Below are positions 38,798 to 51,471 of a stretch of 64,000 nucleotides of DNA, one piece after another. The stretch is from Pontederia crassipes (taxonomy: Eukaryota; Streptophyta; Magnoliopsida; Commelinales; Pontederiaceae). A program made the translations under genes and the position numbers. Each line of letters starts with the position of its first letter. The first letter of the stretch is position 1. Location of the stretch: positions 32,182,874 through 32,246,873 of the forward strand of contig CM060195.1 of NCBI GenBank assembly GCA_030549335.1. The letters are read 5' to 3'. Below the pieces are notes generated by a model. It did not search any database. It saw only the letters and a list, made by a program, of their open reading frames with translations, and was not told the DNA's origin.

Positions 38798-39249
38798 ACA
38801 TGTACTCGTACTTGCTGCCGCTCTCGCAACAGAGCCCCAGGGAGCACCTCTTGGCCGCCACCAGGAAGAGGCCGTCTGAAGCTGAGACTAGTACTACTAC
38901 ACAAGCCCAAGACGATATAGCCATGACCTCCGGCGATCTGTGCGAGAGGTTCGGGGGCCTTAATCTCGGCGAGGAGCCGGCGGAGGGCCGAGAAGGCGTG
39001 TGCAGTGTTGGAGTTCGGCTGCCTGACGGGCGAAGGCTGTGGCGGAGGTTCCGGGAGGGCGAGTCCACAAGGATGCTGTGGGCCTTTTGCTGGCGGTGCT
39101 TGGAGGAGGAGGGCGCCGGCGGCGGGGCGTGGGGATTCCACTTCATACTCGCCGCGCCGGGAAACTCGAAACGCCTCGCGTATGATGACGATCTCAGCCT
39201 CAGGGACGCGAACGTGTCCAACACCTTGATAACTCTGGTCTGGGATTGA

Positions 39250-41640
39250 GTTCTGTGCCTGATCCCCCACAAAGATCTCAATCATTTTTGTTTTATTCTT
39301 TTTTCAGTTATTTTTTCTTTAATTTGTCTATTTTTTCAAGACTATTTTTTATAGTACTTTTTACATATATTATGTCTTATATTTAGATTGTATTTAGATC
39401 TTTTACGAATTCGAATCAATGGACGATATCAAATCGGTTTATTTTGGACGTCATGTGATTTTAAAACTTTATTATCCTTGTACTATGTTCTTATGTCTGA
39501 TGTCATCATAAAAAAAATCTATCTATTAATTAACAATGAAAGAAAAAATAAAGAAAAATAATAGTGCTCGGATGAAATTAGTTTTTTTTCTAAATTACCC
39601 TAAAATCAGTGATAATGGACAAATATAATATTTTCTTTCTCAAAGATAATGGACAAACATATATAATAAAATCAGTGATAATGTATTATTGTCAAAATCA
39701 AAAAACAAATTACTCAATTGAGTATGATTAAAATAGATAATATTCTTTTTATAAAAGATAATGTACATGTATAATAAAACAAATAATATTTTACTTTTTA
39801 AAGGATAACGTGTTATTTTCGAAAATATAAAATAAAGAATTTAATTTGATTCCAATTAAGATTGATACTTTATTTCTGAAATATAATTGACGAGTATAAT
39901 AAAATAAATGATATTAATTTTTAATAGCTTATTTTTTATTTATTAAATAAAAATAAATAAATATGAGCATGATTGAAATAAATAATCTTAACATTCTAAA
40001 AGGTAATGTGAAAGTAAAATAAAACAAATAGTATTTCTTTTCTTTTAAGATTTTAGCATTAGTTTACTTTAAAATGAAGAGTCCAACCTCTAAAAAAAGA
40101 AGATTTGACATATGGGGAGAAATCAATTAAGATACTAGAGTTCAAAATGCAACATCACAAAAATAAAAATGTGTCATTGGTTAAGGTAGTTTTAAATTAT
40201 CATTAAAGGTGATGACGTAACTCATGAACATTTTGAAGTTATACTACTTTATATATATTTTAATGTTATAAAGTTATATTATATATGTCCAATGTTAGAC
40301 CGGTCCGATCGTATTCGATCGAATTGGACCGGATTTTCATAAAATAATAGTATCTATAATAATTCTATACGATATGTGCATAACAAATATTATATTATTT
40401 ATAAAAATTAGTAATTTATAAGTTTAGAAATACTAACATAAATTTTTAATATTGATTTATTATTATTAATTTTTTTATTTACACAGTAAGTGCTATAAAT
40501 AATACGTTAAATTTTTTCTACCATAAATTACTCTTATGTTTTAATTTTATTTTTTTTCATTTCTTTCTTTTTTTCTTCATTAATATTTCTTTCCTTTTTC
40601 TCATTTTCCCTCTCTCTTCATTAATTCTCTGTATTTTTATTATTTAATAGTCTTAACAATATAGTAGTTTATTATTGCCATAAATCACTCTTATATCTTC
40701 TTTTTTTTATTTTTCCACTCCTTGATCTCTTTCTTCATTTATTTTGCTTTCCTTTTCTTACCTTTCATTCTCGCTCTCTCAATGAATTATCCTGATTTTA
40801 CCATTTTTTCTATGATTCAAGTTACTTTTCTTATATTATTTTCTTCCTATCTTTTTCTTTCATTTTTACTGGTTTTTGAAATTTTTTCCTTTTATAAGTT
40901 GAACCGGGTACTTCTTGGTTCACCGGTTCGCCGGATTATACCGGTTCAATCAATTTTTTTCCAGTCAGATCATCATTGCGGTTTTGACTTCAAATCGGAC
41001 CGGACTAGACGTCAGTTCGTGGTTGAACTGGCCGGTCCAGTCCGGTTTTAATAATATGTCGGCCCCTCACAAAGCATTGAATAGATAATGTTAGTCTAGT
41101 GGACAGTCTGAGTTGATGAGTCGAGAGGTTGAGAGTTTGTTTCCTCTCATAGAAAGAAATTATTCACGTATTTATATATTATTTTATTTAGTTATTATTT
41201 ATAAATCTAAAATTAAGCTGGCTAGAAAGATCAGAAGGTTCGCCCCCTCCTCAACTCTTTACTGCTTCGGGAAAGTGTAAAACCTGCCCGTGCTCACCCG
41301 CATTTCACAAGCAATTGATGAGTAAGCGCTCGAAAGCGCTCGAAAAAACTTAATTTATTACTTTATAATATATGTCGGCCCCTTCTAATTTTTTTTTGAC
41401 TCCGTCCCTGACCTAACCTGGGAACTCCAATTTAAGATGAAAAAAATACTCTTTTTTTTAAGCTCTAGATGATTAAATTTGAGGTATCCTACCGGCCTCT
41501 CTCCCCCAAGCACGGAACTCATAATTTTATAATTAAAATTTAGTTGAATTTCATTATATATTTAAATTATGTTTTTAAAAACACATGTGATTTCATGTTA
41601 CAGTGATAATAGCATACAAGTATGGGTCCGCCCCTGCTTT
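39250..41640. other. AT-rich intergenic DNA with a possible small inverted-end element
   Basis: No gene seen. 40290-41055 is bounded by CCGG-rich ends (GACCGGTCCGATCG with AATTGGACCGG on the left; GAACTGGCCGGTCCAG on the right) around an AT-rich core, as in a non-autonomous DNA element. No target duplication could be fixed. The rest is AT-rich without recognised structure. Confidence 0.35.
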
Positions 41641-42449
41641 TGTCACGGGGCATTTTCCCGTGACACAAAGCGCAAAGCCTCGCGGCACCAGTGCCGTTCA
41701 ACTTATAGCTTTTAACCCCTCAGCGCCGAAACCATGGAACACATGCAGTCATCCCGCACTGCGTAATATTGCAGAGTACCAAGTTATCCGTCTGTAGGGC
41801 ATTTATCTTGTAAGGCCATCCTTATGAATGGTCAAGTAGGTGACATTCCCGTAGGGTACGTCTTTTGCATCTTTAATATGCAATAAGACTCTTATACCTA
41901 TGGTACACTGGGAGGAGTTCACTAGTGCCTTCCGAGGCCCAATTGTATGTTATGCTTCATCATAGTTAATACAAGTAAGCTTTCCTATAATTCTAGTGTC
42001 ATGGCCTTGAGCGTGGGGTGACAACCCACATCGGTGTCCCTTCGTGACGTCCGGTGATCCCTTAGTCGCCCCTTCGGACTTTAAAGCGCCCAAGCGCTTG
42101 CATTAGCGCTGCAACGCGCTAATGCCACGGACCTATGACGAGTAGTCCAAAAGAGGTGAGTCGAGGCAAGGGTAAGCCTCCCGCTTCGCTTGACCGATTC
42201 CTCGGAGTCGGAGGAAGATCGACCCTGAACAAGAAGGAGCAGCTCTCGATGTGAGATCAGCAGCAAACAAAAAATGATCATTTTCTCCCCGCACTCTAGT
42301 CATGTTCATGATTGAATGCCTATAAGAGCGACTCTCGGCATAGTCGTCTCGATCATAAAACTTCCGCTGCCATTCAAAACAAGCTTGGTTGGGTGCCTAT
42401 TCGCCTAGTCACCGCACATGGTCTAATGTCCGAGAATGACCCCATGACA
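41641..42449 (+). repeat. 5' LTR of the non-coding LTR element
   Basis: The first 25 bp form a hairpin: TGTCACGGG, a 7-base loop, CCCGTGACA. The GC-rich inner part contains GCATTAGCG and CGCTAATGC, another inverted pair. Confidence 0.9.
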
Positions 42450-44289
42450 AGTGGTATCATAGCCGTTCTTCCTGCTCGGATTACCCAGCGATGATGACTC
42501 GCTTGTATCGTCGCAACGTGCTCTAGCGTAAGAAAAGTGCTTCCGTCCAAAAACTCCACTACGCCCAGGTGCACTGGTACCATAATTTCTGGTCATGGAT
42601 GCCAACGAGGAATGCGTGGCAAGCTTCCTCGCTGCACGTCCAGCCGTGCCCCGCAGCAAGTTCCTCATACACCCGTGTCGTGTCAAGAAACGTCCGTCAT
42701 GCATTATGATGGCGGATTGATCGCCGTGCCTAACCGAGACGGTCATGCGTCGCTCGCTTGAGCAAATCAACCACCCCAGGTATACAATCAAGGGAATCTT
42801 GAAGTGCCGCGCTGCGTCAAGAGTGGCTATATGATCCGCATGATGGTCTTGCGCTACCCATACTAAGAGTTCGCTTACACAAACATTGTGTAATTCGGAG
42901 GACCCATGTTACATTCAAGGACTGTCGGTTATGCACTATCATGACAACCTAGCGCTGCTCGATATTTCGTGACGTCGCATCGCATGTCCAATCATGCAAC
43001 GTGAAGTGCACAACCGCTTCACGGGAGAAGTTGGCTCAAGGATAAGCATCAAGGTTCATGGTCCCTTTCGACTAAGGAGCATCATCCCTTTTGGCTATGG
43101 AGTATCATGCACAAGCGTCTTGTTGTGCCGTCAGCATCACCTGCCACGCCAAGATGACTTTCATAAATAGAACAAAACGTTGATTACTTGCAAACACTTG
43201 AAAATGAGCTGCCAACATTACTTGCCTCATCAAGTGTCATCCCACAAACGGCGTAAGGTCACCCATCGAGGAGTGGGATGAACCCACGCCAACACAAATA
43301 GACACCTCAACTCAATGACCGATTTGGCAAATGGTCTGAGCGTCGAGCCTTGGGTGAACCTTGACATGCTGTTATCAAGCGTTCCCCACCAACCGAAGGA
43401 AGGAGTGCCATTTTCTTTCGGTCAACGCCTCGAGTAATCGAAGCGGCCTCCAAGGATCGCAATGCGAAGGTTTCGAAGGACACACTAGCGATGTCATCCC
43501 TTCGAATGAAGACGGAGGTGAAGTTGGGGGCTCGTGCCACGAGTTCACCAACCGCAATCCACTTATCCAAGCGGAGCGTCTTCATGAGCATCCCCATGAA
43601 TCGATGAAGGCCCGGAATGACTAATCTTTCGCGAGGGTGAAGCCGTCCGGTGGACAAGTATGTCAAAGGTGCATGATCTAGGATGACAGGCACAATGGCA
43701 TTACTTCTTTTGAATGGTGGATGGACGAGTATCAAATGTGTATCCTCTCATGAACGAGCACATTGGTATCTCCTCCTCCATACCCAGAGGTGTTGCTGAA
43801 GCTTTAAAGGAGGTCCTAAGATCGGAAGAAGGCATAACCTAAGAACCCTGCAAGATGTGGCGAACTCATGATGACAATGCCATCACGATAAAATGGAATG
43901 TGGCAAACATGGATCCCATTAGGATATGGGACAGTGGTAGAAGGCAGCTCATCAATTATGCAAACCCTAACAATTCGGGACTAGAGGTCAAGATCACATT
44001 GTTCAACATTAGCCAGATGGACATGTTGAAGGAGGAAGTGAAAGGAATCACCGAGCTCCGCCTATAGTGTTCCCAGGTGGATGAAGATCCAACATTGGTG
44101 TTCTTTGAGCAGAGGGGTCAGAAGCGTTGAACTAGGAAGGAGTTGGAATGACATGATTGATAGTCATCGCTGCCAAGTCAATCGTGGTAAGTGTCATACC
44201 GCCAAAAGCCATTGCACAAGGGCAATGGTAGGGGAGAGAAGCTCAAGTCGCAAGAAGGAAGCAGGAGAATCGAGTTGAACCATAGGCAC

Positions 44290-44960
44290 ATGTGGGGAGA
44301 CTCTCATCGTCGCTCACTATAGTGACTGGAAGTTGGCAAGGTGTGAAATGTTATACCAAAAAACCTTGCTCCACCTCAAACCGTCGAGATATCTCATGTC
44401 CACCAAGGGTAAGGTGGAGCTACTCTCAACACTCGGTGGACGAAGGACTCTATGTTGCAACCACCTACAACCTAGAGGCATCGAGTTGAACCACAAGAGA
44501 ATGTGGGGAGACTCTCGTCGCTTACCATGGCGACTCGGAACAGACAAGGCGTGGAGTGCTATATCTTGTCTCCATACCGCCAAAACATCAAGTGATCACC
44601 AAGGGTGAGGTGGTCCCGCACTCTTCATTCGACGGAGGGATGAAAGACTTTACGTTGCAACCACTTGCAACGTAGAGATATGGAGTCGAGTCATAAAGAG
44701 GCCTGAATCATCCCGAAGCATCCGTGGGAAGACTCTCATCGCTCATCATAGCGACTCAAAGCACCCGAAGCAGACAAGTTGCAAATGTTCGCATCAAAGA
44801 GCTTGTACTGTTTCAAGCCGTCGAAATTTCAGAACGACCATCAAGGGTGAGATGGTCCCATACCTTGCATTCGACGGAAGGAGGACCTTATGTCGTGGCC
44901 ACCCGCAACATGAGAGCATCGAGTCAAGTCAAGCAGGTCAAATGACGAGACTCTCTATCA
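44290..44960 (+). repeat. Degenerate tandem repeats, about 211-222 bp, inside the LTR element
   Basis: A block starting GGGAGACTCTC and including CACCAAGGGTAAGGTGG-like and TCGACGGA-like segments begins near 44294, 44505, 44727 and 44948. Three full diverged units are visible just upstream of the 3' LTR. Confidence 0.75.
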
Positions 44961-45393
44961 TGTTTTGCACGACCCCAAGGCAACTCTTTTCTCGAACTAC
45001 TACTAAAGGCATAAAAGAGTTGTTTCGCCCCTAAGAAGCCAAACCACACAAGTTGACGCTGCGCAAGTCGAAGAGAAGTGAAGCCAACAGAAACTTGATT
45101 GACGGACAATTGCTTGCTGAAGTCAGACCGCACATGGCAGACTCCACTAGTGATGCACAAGTGATGACCCCGGATTGGACGAAGGATCAGTAAGCGAAAT
45201 AGGCCTGAGGGAGGAGTCCTCAGCGAGACTCCAAGGAGTGGACATTCCTGGCGCTGCGTGATGCTGGTGAAGTAGAAGTCAAGGCAAAGAAGACGGAATT
45301 GAATGAGACAAGCGAAGTCAAGACGGAAGGCGAAGACCTTGAAGAAGCCCAAACTACGGCGTCGGGGGTGTCGCGGACTTTGGTGGGGGAGAA

Positions 45394-46061
45394 TGTCACG
45401 GGGCATTTTCCCGTGACACGAAGCGCAAAGCCTCGCGGCACCAGTGTCGCTCAACTTATAGCTCTCGGTTGCTCAGCGTCGAAACCATGGAACACATGCA
45501 ACTGTCCCGCATTGCGTAATATTGCGGAGTACCAAGTTATCCCCCCGTAGGACATTTATCTTGTAAGGTCATCCTTATGAATGGTCAAGTAGGTGATGTT
45601 CCTGTAGGGTACATCTTTTGCATCTTCAATATGTAATAAGACTCATATACCTACGGTACAATAGGAGGAGTTCACTAGTGTCTTTCGAGGCTCAATTGTA
45701 TGTTATGCTTCATCATAGTTAATACAAGTAAGCTTTCCTTTAATTCTAGTGTCATGGTCTTGAGCGTGGGGTGGCAACCCATATCGGTGTCTCTTCGTGG
45801 CGTCCCATGGTCCCTTAGTCGCCCTTTCGAACTTTAAAGCGCCCAAGCGCCTGCATTAGTGCTGCAACGCGCTAATGCCATGAACCTATGACGAGTAGTC
45901 CAACACTCTAGTCATGTTCATGGTTGAATGCCTATAAGAGCGACTCTCGGCATAGTCATCTCGATCATAAAACTTCCACTGTCATTCAAAACAGGCTTGG
46001 CTAGGTGCCTATCCGCCTAGTCGTCGCACATGGTCTAGTGTCCGAGAATGACCCCATGACA
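45394..46061 (+). repeat. 3' LTR of the non-coding LTR element
   Basis: Same ends as 41641-42449 but lacking the 141-bp block after TAGTCCA. It is preceded directly by the polypurine tract. Confidence 0.9.
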
Positions 46062-47494
46062 CTCTCACCTAATTGTTTGCCCAGCCGTGCCCCACCTTGT
46101 AGGAGATGAACCTAAGACAACCTCGCTGCAAGCACAGGAGAAAAATGTGAACTAAGGACAAATAGGAAGAAGAACATGGTTTTCGCAGGATTTTTCACAA
46201 GGTATGTAAGTAAGAATAAATTCACACTTTATATCATGGTCTTTGTAGGAATCATTATTCCTATATTCTGCATGACCTATGATGTTATAACTGATGATAT
46301 GATGGCCAAATAAGGCTCAAATTTTTGCAACTAGGATCGAGTTCTCTACAACTCGGCCCGGGTCTCCATCGCACCGTGGAAGCTTATGAGATATGGTATG
46401 ATAAGAACTCGATATGGGTTGATGATAACCTAGTCCGTTATGAGAGAGATCACATTGGCTGACTCCGAAACAACCTGTAAGGGAAGTAACCAGACCCAGG
46501 TATACAAGGAGTCCAACCCAAGTTCCTTAAGAAGTTTACGAATTAAAGGATTATTAAACTCAGCTCGAGTTCTATTCATACTGACTCGCATTCAGATACA
46601 AAAATGATGGTTTATGCTTATTTTGACCCCTGATTTACGTCTTTGATCTTGATCTATTTTAGGATGATGATTATTAAGATCATGCTTCTTTGATTACACT
46701 TCATGATCATATCTTAATGACTCCTAATCTCAAGTCCTCTTGATTATAATGATGATGTTTGATAATTATCCATGATGATTATGATCTTAAGATCTTGTAA
46801 TTCTCTTTATGATGATTCAAATTTGATACATAATGTCCTAATAAATATTAATTAAAAGCTTATAAGATAAAAGATGTAAAATGTTAAATAGAGAACTCCA
46901 TGATGGGTTGATGACGGTCAACTGGGAGTGAGTTTACTCCTCACCATTGGTCCAAAGATAACATTTATTTTTATGTAGTTTAAAGATACTTTATGATTTA
47001 AAAGATATTCTACGGAATGACAAATACCAACAATAAGTGAAAGATGAAATAATAAGATGATAATGATGAATATTAATAACTTTTCTCATTGTGATTGAGT
47101 GTCAAAACTCATAAGGTCTTTTTTGCATATTCAAATTTGCAAATGCATATCCTAATGATGAAGGTGGTAAAGAGTGACCAATAGTAATCGTGTGGCAATA
47201 CATGAGTGTTTTGAATCTTTTAATGTTAGAATAATGTATTAAATAACTTATTCATGATTCTTTCATTAGTTTTCAGCGCTTTATGATGATATTATTTCTC
47301 CTTATTATTCATTGTTCACTCTTTAGCATATGATATTATCCTTAATTGACCGGTCAAAGTTTTTTACTTTGGTCAACGTGATGTCCAGTAAATATGGTTC
47401 ATAACTCCCCTTGAGATATATTTTCCTCTAGGGGTTAAGTAGCATTTGGGCATTATTTTACCCCACAACTGTGGGGCCACTGTAGATCTCCCAA
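46062..47494. other. Intergenic DNA with an LTR-like CTCGGCCCGG fragment
   Basis: No gene seen. 46330-46600 carries ACTCGGCCCGGGTCT and similar motifs shared with 21490-21830, so part may be a remnant of the same repeat family. The rest has many ATGATGATT-like blocks (46670-46830). Confidence 0.4.
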
Positions 47495-48440
47495 GACTAC
47501 AAGAAAAATGGAGTTTTTTGACGGACTCACCCGTCGAAAAATAAAAAAAATCGACGGAACTCAAAGTTTCCGACGGAACTGATCATCAGAAAAGTGGTCG
47601 TCACAAACGATTTTCGATGGCCACGAAAGAACCGTGAAAACTTCTGACGGCCTACAGTTAAGGACATAGGAAGTTCTCATGGCTATGGTCGTCAAAACTT
47701 TTGATAATCATAATCGTCAGAATTTCGACGGTTAACTTCAATGATTACACTCGTCGACTTTTGACATTATCTACATTTTTTATGGCACTGTCCGTCGAAA
47801 AGGGTTTTTAAAATATAAAAAAATTTGGCAGCCTCGCAGGCGATCGTGTGGCCACCTCGCGACAAATCCGACCGCCCGAGGCCTGATCCGCCGCCTGGTA
47901 GCTGAAGGCCGTCTCACGGCTTGATCTGCTGCTTGGGACCAGAGAAGGTTGGCTCACGTTAGTTTCGATGGTCCGAACCGTCGAAAATATTAAACATAGG
48001 CTTTATATTTATATTATATATAAATTTATTATTAATTTATTACCGATGGCTCGGACCGTGGGAACTACTGACAGATTTCAATCGGTCGGTAGTTCCGATA
48101 GTCTAGGCCGTCAGAAATATTAACAATAAAATATTAAACATAGGCTTTATATTATATATAACTTTATATTAATTTAATTACCAATGGCTCGGACATGGGA
48201 ACTACCAGACGGTTCGGACCGTAAAAATATTAATAATAAAATATTAAACTTAGGCTTTATATTATATTATATATAACTTTATTATTAATTTAATAATCGA
48301 CGGTCCGAATTGTCGGAACTATCGACGGATCGGTAATTATAAATTACGGTTGATATTTCGGAAGAATTTTTCTTACCGTCGTAAATTTTATTTCTATCCG
48401 TCGAAAATTATCCGACGGAAGTCACAATCTTCTTATAGTG
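47495..48440. mobile_element. Non-autonomous CACTA element, 946 bp
   Basis: The left end GACTACAAGAAAAATGG (first base changed from C) and right end CAATCTTCTTATAGTG are inverted CACTA-type termini. Many CCGTCGAAA, TCGACGG and CCGACGGA motifs lie in both subterminal regions. The interior has three diverged direct blocks around TTAAACATAGGCTTTATATT (about 47990, 48133, 48245). The flanks CAA and CAT agree in two of three bases. No transposase. Confidence 0.75.
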
Positions 48441-49253
48441 CATGTACGGTGATTCTTCCAGTGCACGATTTCTTCTGAAAAATATGGAAAACACCCTATT
48501 CAAAGAAAGCAGCAAGTCATCCGATCCAGCGGCACCCATGGATTAGAAACACTAGTTCCTTCATCCTCTTCCCTCCTTTCATTTTTTCGTCTCTCCTCCG
48601 ACCTCGCTGCATGGCTGTTGGTCGCCTCTTGCTTGCTGCCTCGTGTTGCTTTGCATGCAACGTCGTACTTTGTCGCTGTCTTAGCTTCAGCATTTTGGTC
48701 ATCTTTCCCTCTTTTTTTTTTCCTATTGCCCTCTTATCCTTTTTTTGTCCTCCGTCACATAGCACATTTACCCAAACTTTTTGGCAAATTTTAGAATAAC
48801 ATTTTTTGTAGACCTTTTTCTGGGAAGGGTTTTCCCACATGGGCCTCCTCTAGGATTTTTTTTCTCTCAAAGTTTCATACTCTTTTGATGATAAAAGATT
48901 ATATTTCCTTTAATAAAAAAAACGAATATACCCATCAGTATTTGTATACTTTCAACTAGTAAAAAATGGCTAAGTAACCTTTTTCTTTAAAAGAAAACAA
49001 AAGTGTCCAACTTTTGCAGCTGAGAAGCAATTGATTAGATAATGCAGGAGGCGTTGATTACAGAAATCAGGACAATTCATATATAACTATTTCAGAGCCA
49101 AACTTATTCAAAATTCTCTCTGTTGTTATACAAAGTCTGGTAAAGATTATAAGATGATGGAGAATAATAAGGAAGATGCAAATAAAACAATGGAGATCTG
49201 CATCTTCCTTTTTGACGTGTGTTTGTATGTGTACGTGTTGTCTCTGTTCTTTC
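48441..49253. other. Intergenic DNA downstream of the LIM gene
   Basis: No supported gene. The right part must include the 3' UTR of the minus-strand LIM gene. Confidence 0.4.
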
Positions 49254-50322
49254 TTATGATTCCTCTTGGTCCTGGGCTTGTTCGGCTTCTGCTTCCTGCT
49301 CCGGCGCTGCACCCTCCTCCCCGGAATCCTTCTTCAACGAGGAAGACCTGTTCAGGTGGTTGTAGCTTCCCTTCTCCATGAACAGCTGCTGGAAATGGTG
49401 CTTGCAGTACAGTATGCCATCAAGTGCGGAGAAGGAGGATGGTGTGAGCGTGCAGCCTCCATGGGAGCACTTGAAGCAGGTTTTGTGGTACGACTCCCCC
49501 TCCAGTGACAGCTGCCCAACAAAGAACGAGTGCGGCACACATTTGTTAAGATCATGAAAGGTAGATTCAGATTGTGTCAAGCGAGACGTAGCAAAACCTT
49601 CTCCAGAGGGTATGCTGTTTTCTTGCAGACAGCACATTTGTCTTGAGTTCCTGAGAACATGTTGGACACCTTACTGGGAGTCCTATTCTGTCGAGTCATA
49701 CGAGTTTAATCATGAGGACGCAGATCATAATCTAACAGAAGAATTAGATGAACAACAACAAAAAATTTGGATCAAGATACAATATAGACACGCCAAATAT
49801 GGGCATATACCAGTTCATTCTTGTCGCCAGCTTTGGAACCTGAGAACAACAAATTTGTAGCGTCAGAGCCAATGAGCCAATTATGTTAGAACCTTGAATC
49901 TGGTGAAGATTCAACGAGAGATCACCTGCTGGGAATTTTTTGGTGAAGGTGCCTGTCTCTTTGAAAAGCTGCTCAAAGTGAGGCTTGCAATACAGAACGC
50001 CATCCATGGAAGAGTAGTTGCACATCTGTAGAACACATAGAGATACACAACATATCCTATCATACACCATCTGTAACAGTTTGGATCCATACGAAGGCTA
50101 TAGAAACTAAATACATGCATGAATGTTGACATAACATCATAGTAAGCAAGTTTATCATAATACTAGATGTGGAATCTTAGGACATACCGACAAAGTCCCT
50201 TTGCAGTGGCTGCATTTGAAGCAGGTCTTGTGATAGGTGACACCGTCGGCACTCAGGAGATCGATGAAGTGGACGGTCTTGTCGCAGGCCTTGCATTTGT
50301 CCTGGGTGCCACTGAAAGACAT
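49254..50322 (-). CDS. WLIM1: Two-LIM-domain actin-binding protein, WLIM1-like, 203 aa
   Basis: Plant WLIM proteins bind and bundle actin filaments and can shuttle to the nucleus. Exons: 50188-50322, 49926-50025, 49811-49839, 49598-49687, 49254-49511, all with GT-AG introns. They sum to 612 nt with stop TAA at 49254-49256. LIM1 begins CKACDKTV (C10, C13), continues HKTCFKCSHC (31-40) and closes in exon 2 with LYCKPHF. LIM2 begins CAVCKKT in exon 4, then HKTCFKCSHGGC and LYCKHHF. A short linker (GSKAGDKNEL, exon 3) separates them. The C-terminus after SYNHL is acidic (QEAEAEQAQDQEES). The four-intron structure and spacing fit WLIM1/2 types; WLIM1 is the likely subclass. It lies tail-to-head upstream-to-downstream with the AtuA-family gene on the same strand. 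It appears intact. Confidence 0.93.
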
Positions 50323-51471
50323 GGTGAAGATCCAAGAATGTAAAATTGAGAGCTGGGAGGTTTCTTCTGATACGCTGCTTTTGTGGTGGCACTGCAAATA
50401 AGAAACAGAAAGAGGAGCTCTCCTGATCAATGTGTAGTATATTCCCCTCTCCTATCTGCAATGTGGCCAAGCAGATGAAAGGTTAGAGAAAGAGAGGTGA
50501 GGGAGAGGAGGAGAACGAAAAAGATGTTCAGGCTTTAAAGCATGTGATTTAGAGCTTAAGGTGGTGAAGAAAGATGAGGGTGTGAGGAAACATAGGAGGT
50601 GGAAACAGGTAGATGCAAGATCCAATCCACAGGACCCAGTCAAGCTGATGTATAATTAAACAGAGGTGTAAAAGTAATTTCCTTAATTCTGATTCTTAAC
50701 ATGAAATTAATAAAGAAATACACAAATATATTCACATTGCTGTCTATTTAAGTTGCAGTAAGGCAACAACCTTCTGATATGTTTCTTTCTTTAATTAGCA
50801 TCCATGCATCATATCTCAAATTGGAACTTAAAACAATAAAAAACATAAAATTAGGAAAAAACTTAATTATGAAAGATAATTCAAACAGAAAAAATTGTTG
50901 TACTATTTGGCATACGCAAATATTATCTGTGAATTTTCATCAATGATATTATCCATTTCCCTAATTTTCTTATCTTCTTCTACTAAATGATTATCACTAC
51001 AATGATGGAGCAGATGGCCAACGCATTCTTTTATTCTGCTTTGCTTGTCTGCATCGTCCATCTGTGAAGTGGGCCGCTATTAGTGACTGATACGCTACTT
51101 ATCACTTGATAAAACAGTAGAGTACCTGCTACCGGAAAATGAAAACATGAACACAGATTTGAAAGGATCAAAGCTCACGAATTAGGAAGATGAGAAATGC
51201 AGAACTACTACATTTCTTGGTAAGAAATTGCCATGCCAAATCCAACTAGTTGAATCAAATACGATGGGACTCTGCATTGTATCCAGACTACAACATCTGA
51301 TTATTGATCAAGACAGGAATATTGAGAAAAAAAAAGTGTTGCAAAATTCCACAACATCTTTGGACAGTTTACATTATTATCAAATGCATTGGCATTGCAG
51401 TCAATATTGGGCATGAGTTTGATACATCCAAATTTGAATTCTACGAAGAGACATCAAACCAATTCACGTGA
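50323..51471. other. LIM gene upstream region and AtuA-family gene 3' flank
   Basis: 50323-50650 holds the LIM 5' UTR/promoter side, which is CT-rich on the minus strand. 50700-51470 is AT-rich, with the 3' UTR of the AtuA-family gene at its right end. No further gene. Confidence 0.4.

Larger units (their letters stand above)
31084..39249 (+). pseudogene. UAS-UBX domain protein gene (PUX7-like), broken by two Copia insertions and a 65-bp duplication
   Basis: Plant UBX proteins are cofactors of the CDC48/p97 segregase. Three coding pieces remain: 31084-31118 (ATG and 11 codons), 33244-33825 and 38803-39249. The middle piece encodes the thioredoxin-like UAS domain (DRWLVVNVQ, FLLWQ, VCAYYNLDS, VVDPITGKKMHAWTG). 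The last encodes the UBX domain (VGVRLPDGRR, then YDDD, NTLITLVWD and stop). The UBX loop reads APG where p97-binding UBX domains often have FPR. Within the middle piece, 33444-33508 is repeated as 33509-33573, a 65-bp tandem duplication that shifts the frame into a stop. Omitting the inserts, one copy of each target duplication and one 65-bp copy leaves exactly 333 codons without introns. No UBA domain is present, unlike longer PUX7 relatives, so a retrocopy is possible. Confidence 0.9.
41641..46061 (+). mobile_element. 4.4-kb non-coding LTR retrotransposon (LARD-like)
   Basis: LTRs 41641-42449 (809 bp) and 45394-46061 (668 bp) both begin TGTCACGGGGCATTTTCCCG and end ACCCCATGACA. A 141-bp block present in the left LTR (about 42135-42275) is missing from the right. 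TGGTATCA at 42452-42459 is a short tRNA-Met-type primer site. GGTGGGGGAGAA at 45382-45393 is the polypurine tract. The 2.9-kb interior has no gag, protease, integrase or RT motif in any frame, so the element needs a helper. Flanks GCTTT and CTCTC do not match, so there is no target duplication. The superfamily cannot be assigned. Confidence 0.85.

Noticed and set aside
38631..39285. Minus-strand frames of 187-216 codons over the UBX 3' exon
   Set aside because: Antisense of the GC-rich UBX coding sequence and LTR; no recognisable product.
43307..45550. Open frames in the non-coding LTR element (for example 43307-43735 minus, 44924-45454 minus)
   Set aside because: No gag, protease, integrase or RT motif; not conserved between the internal tandem repeats.
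47461..47476. CCCCACA/TGTGGGG hairpin as a terminator
   Set aside because: No gene ends here and rho-independent terminators are not expected in a plant nuclear genome.
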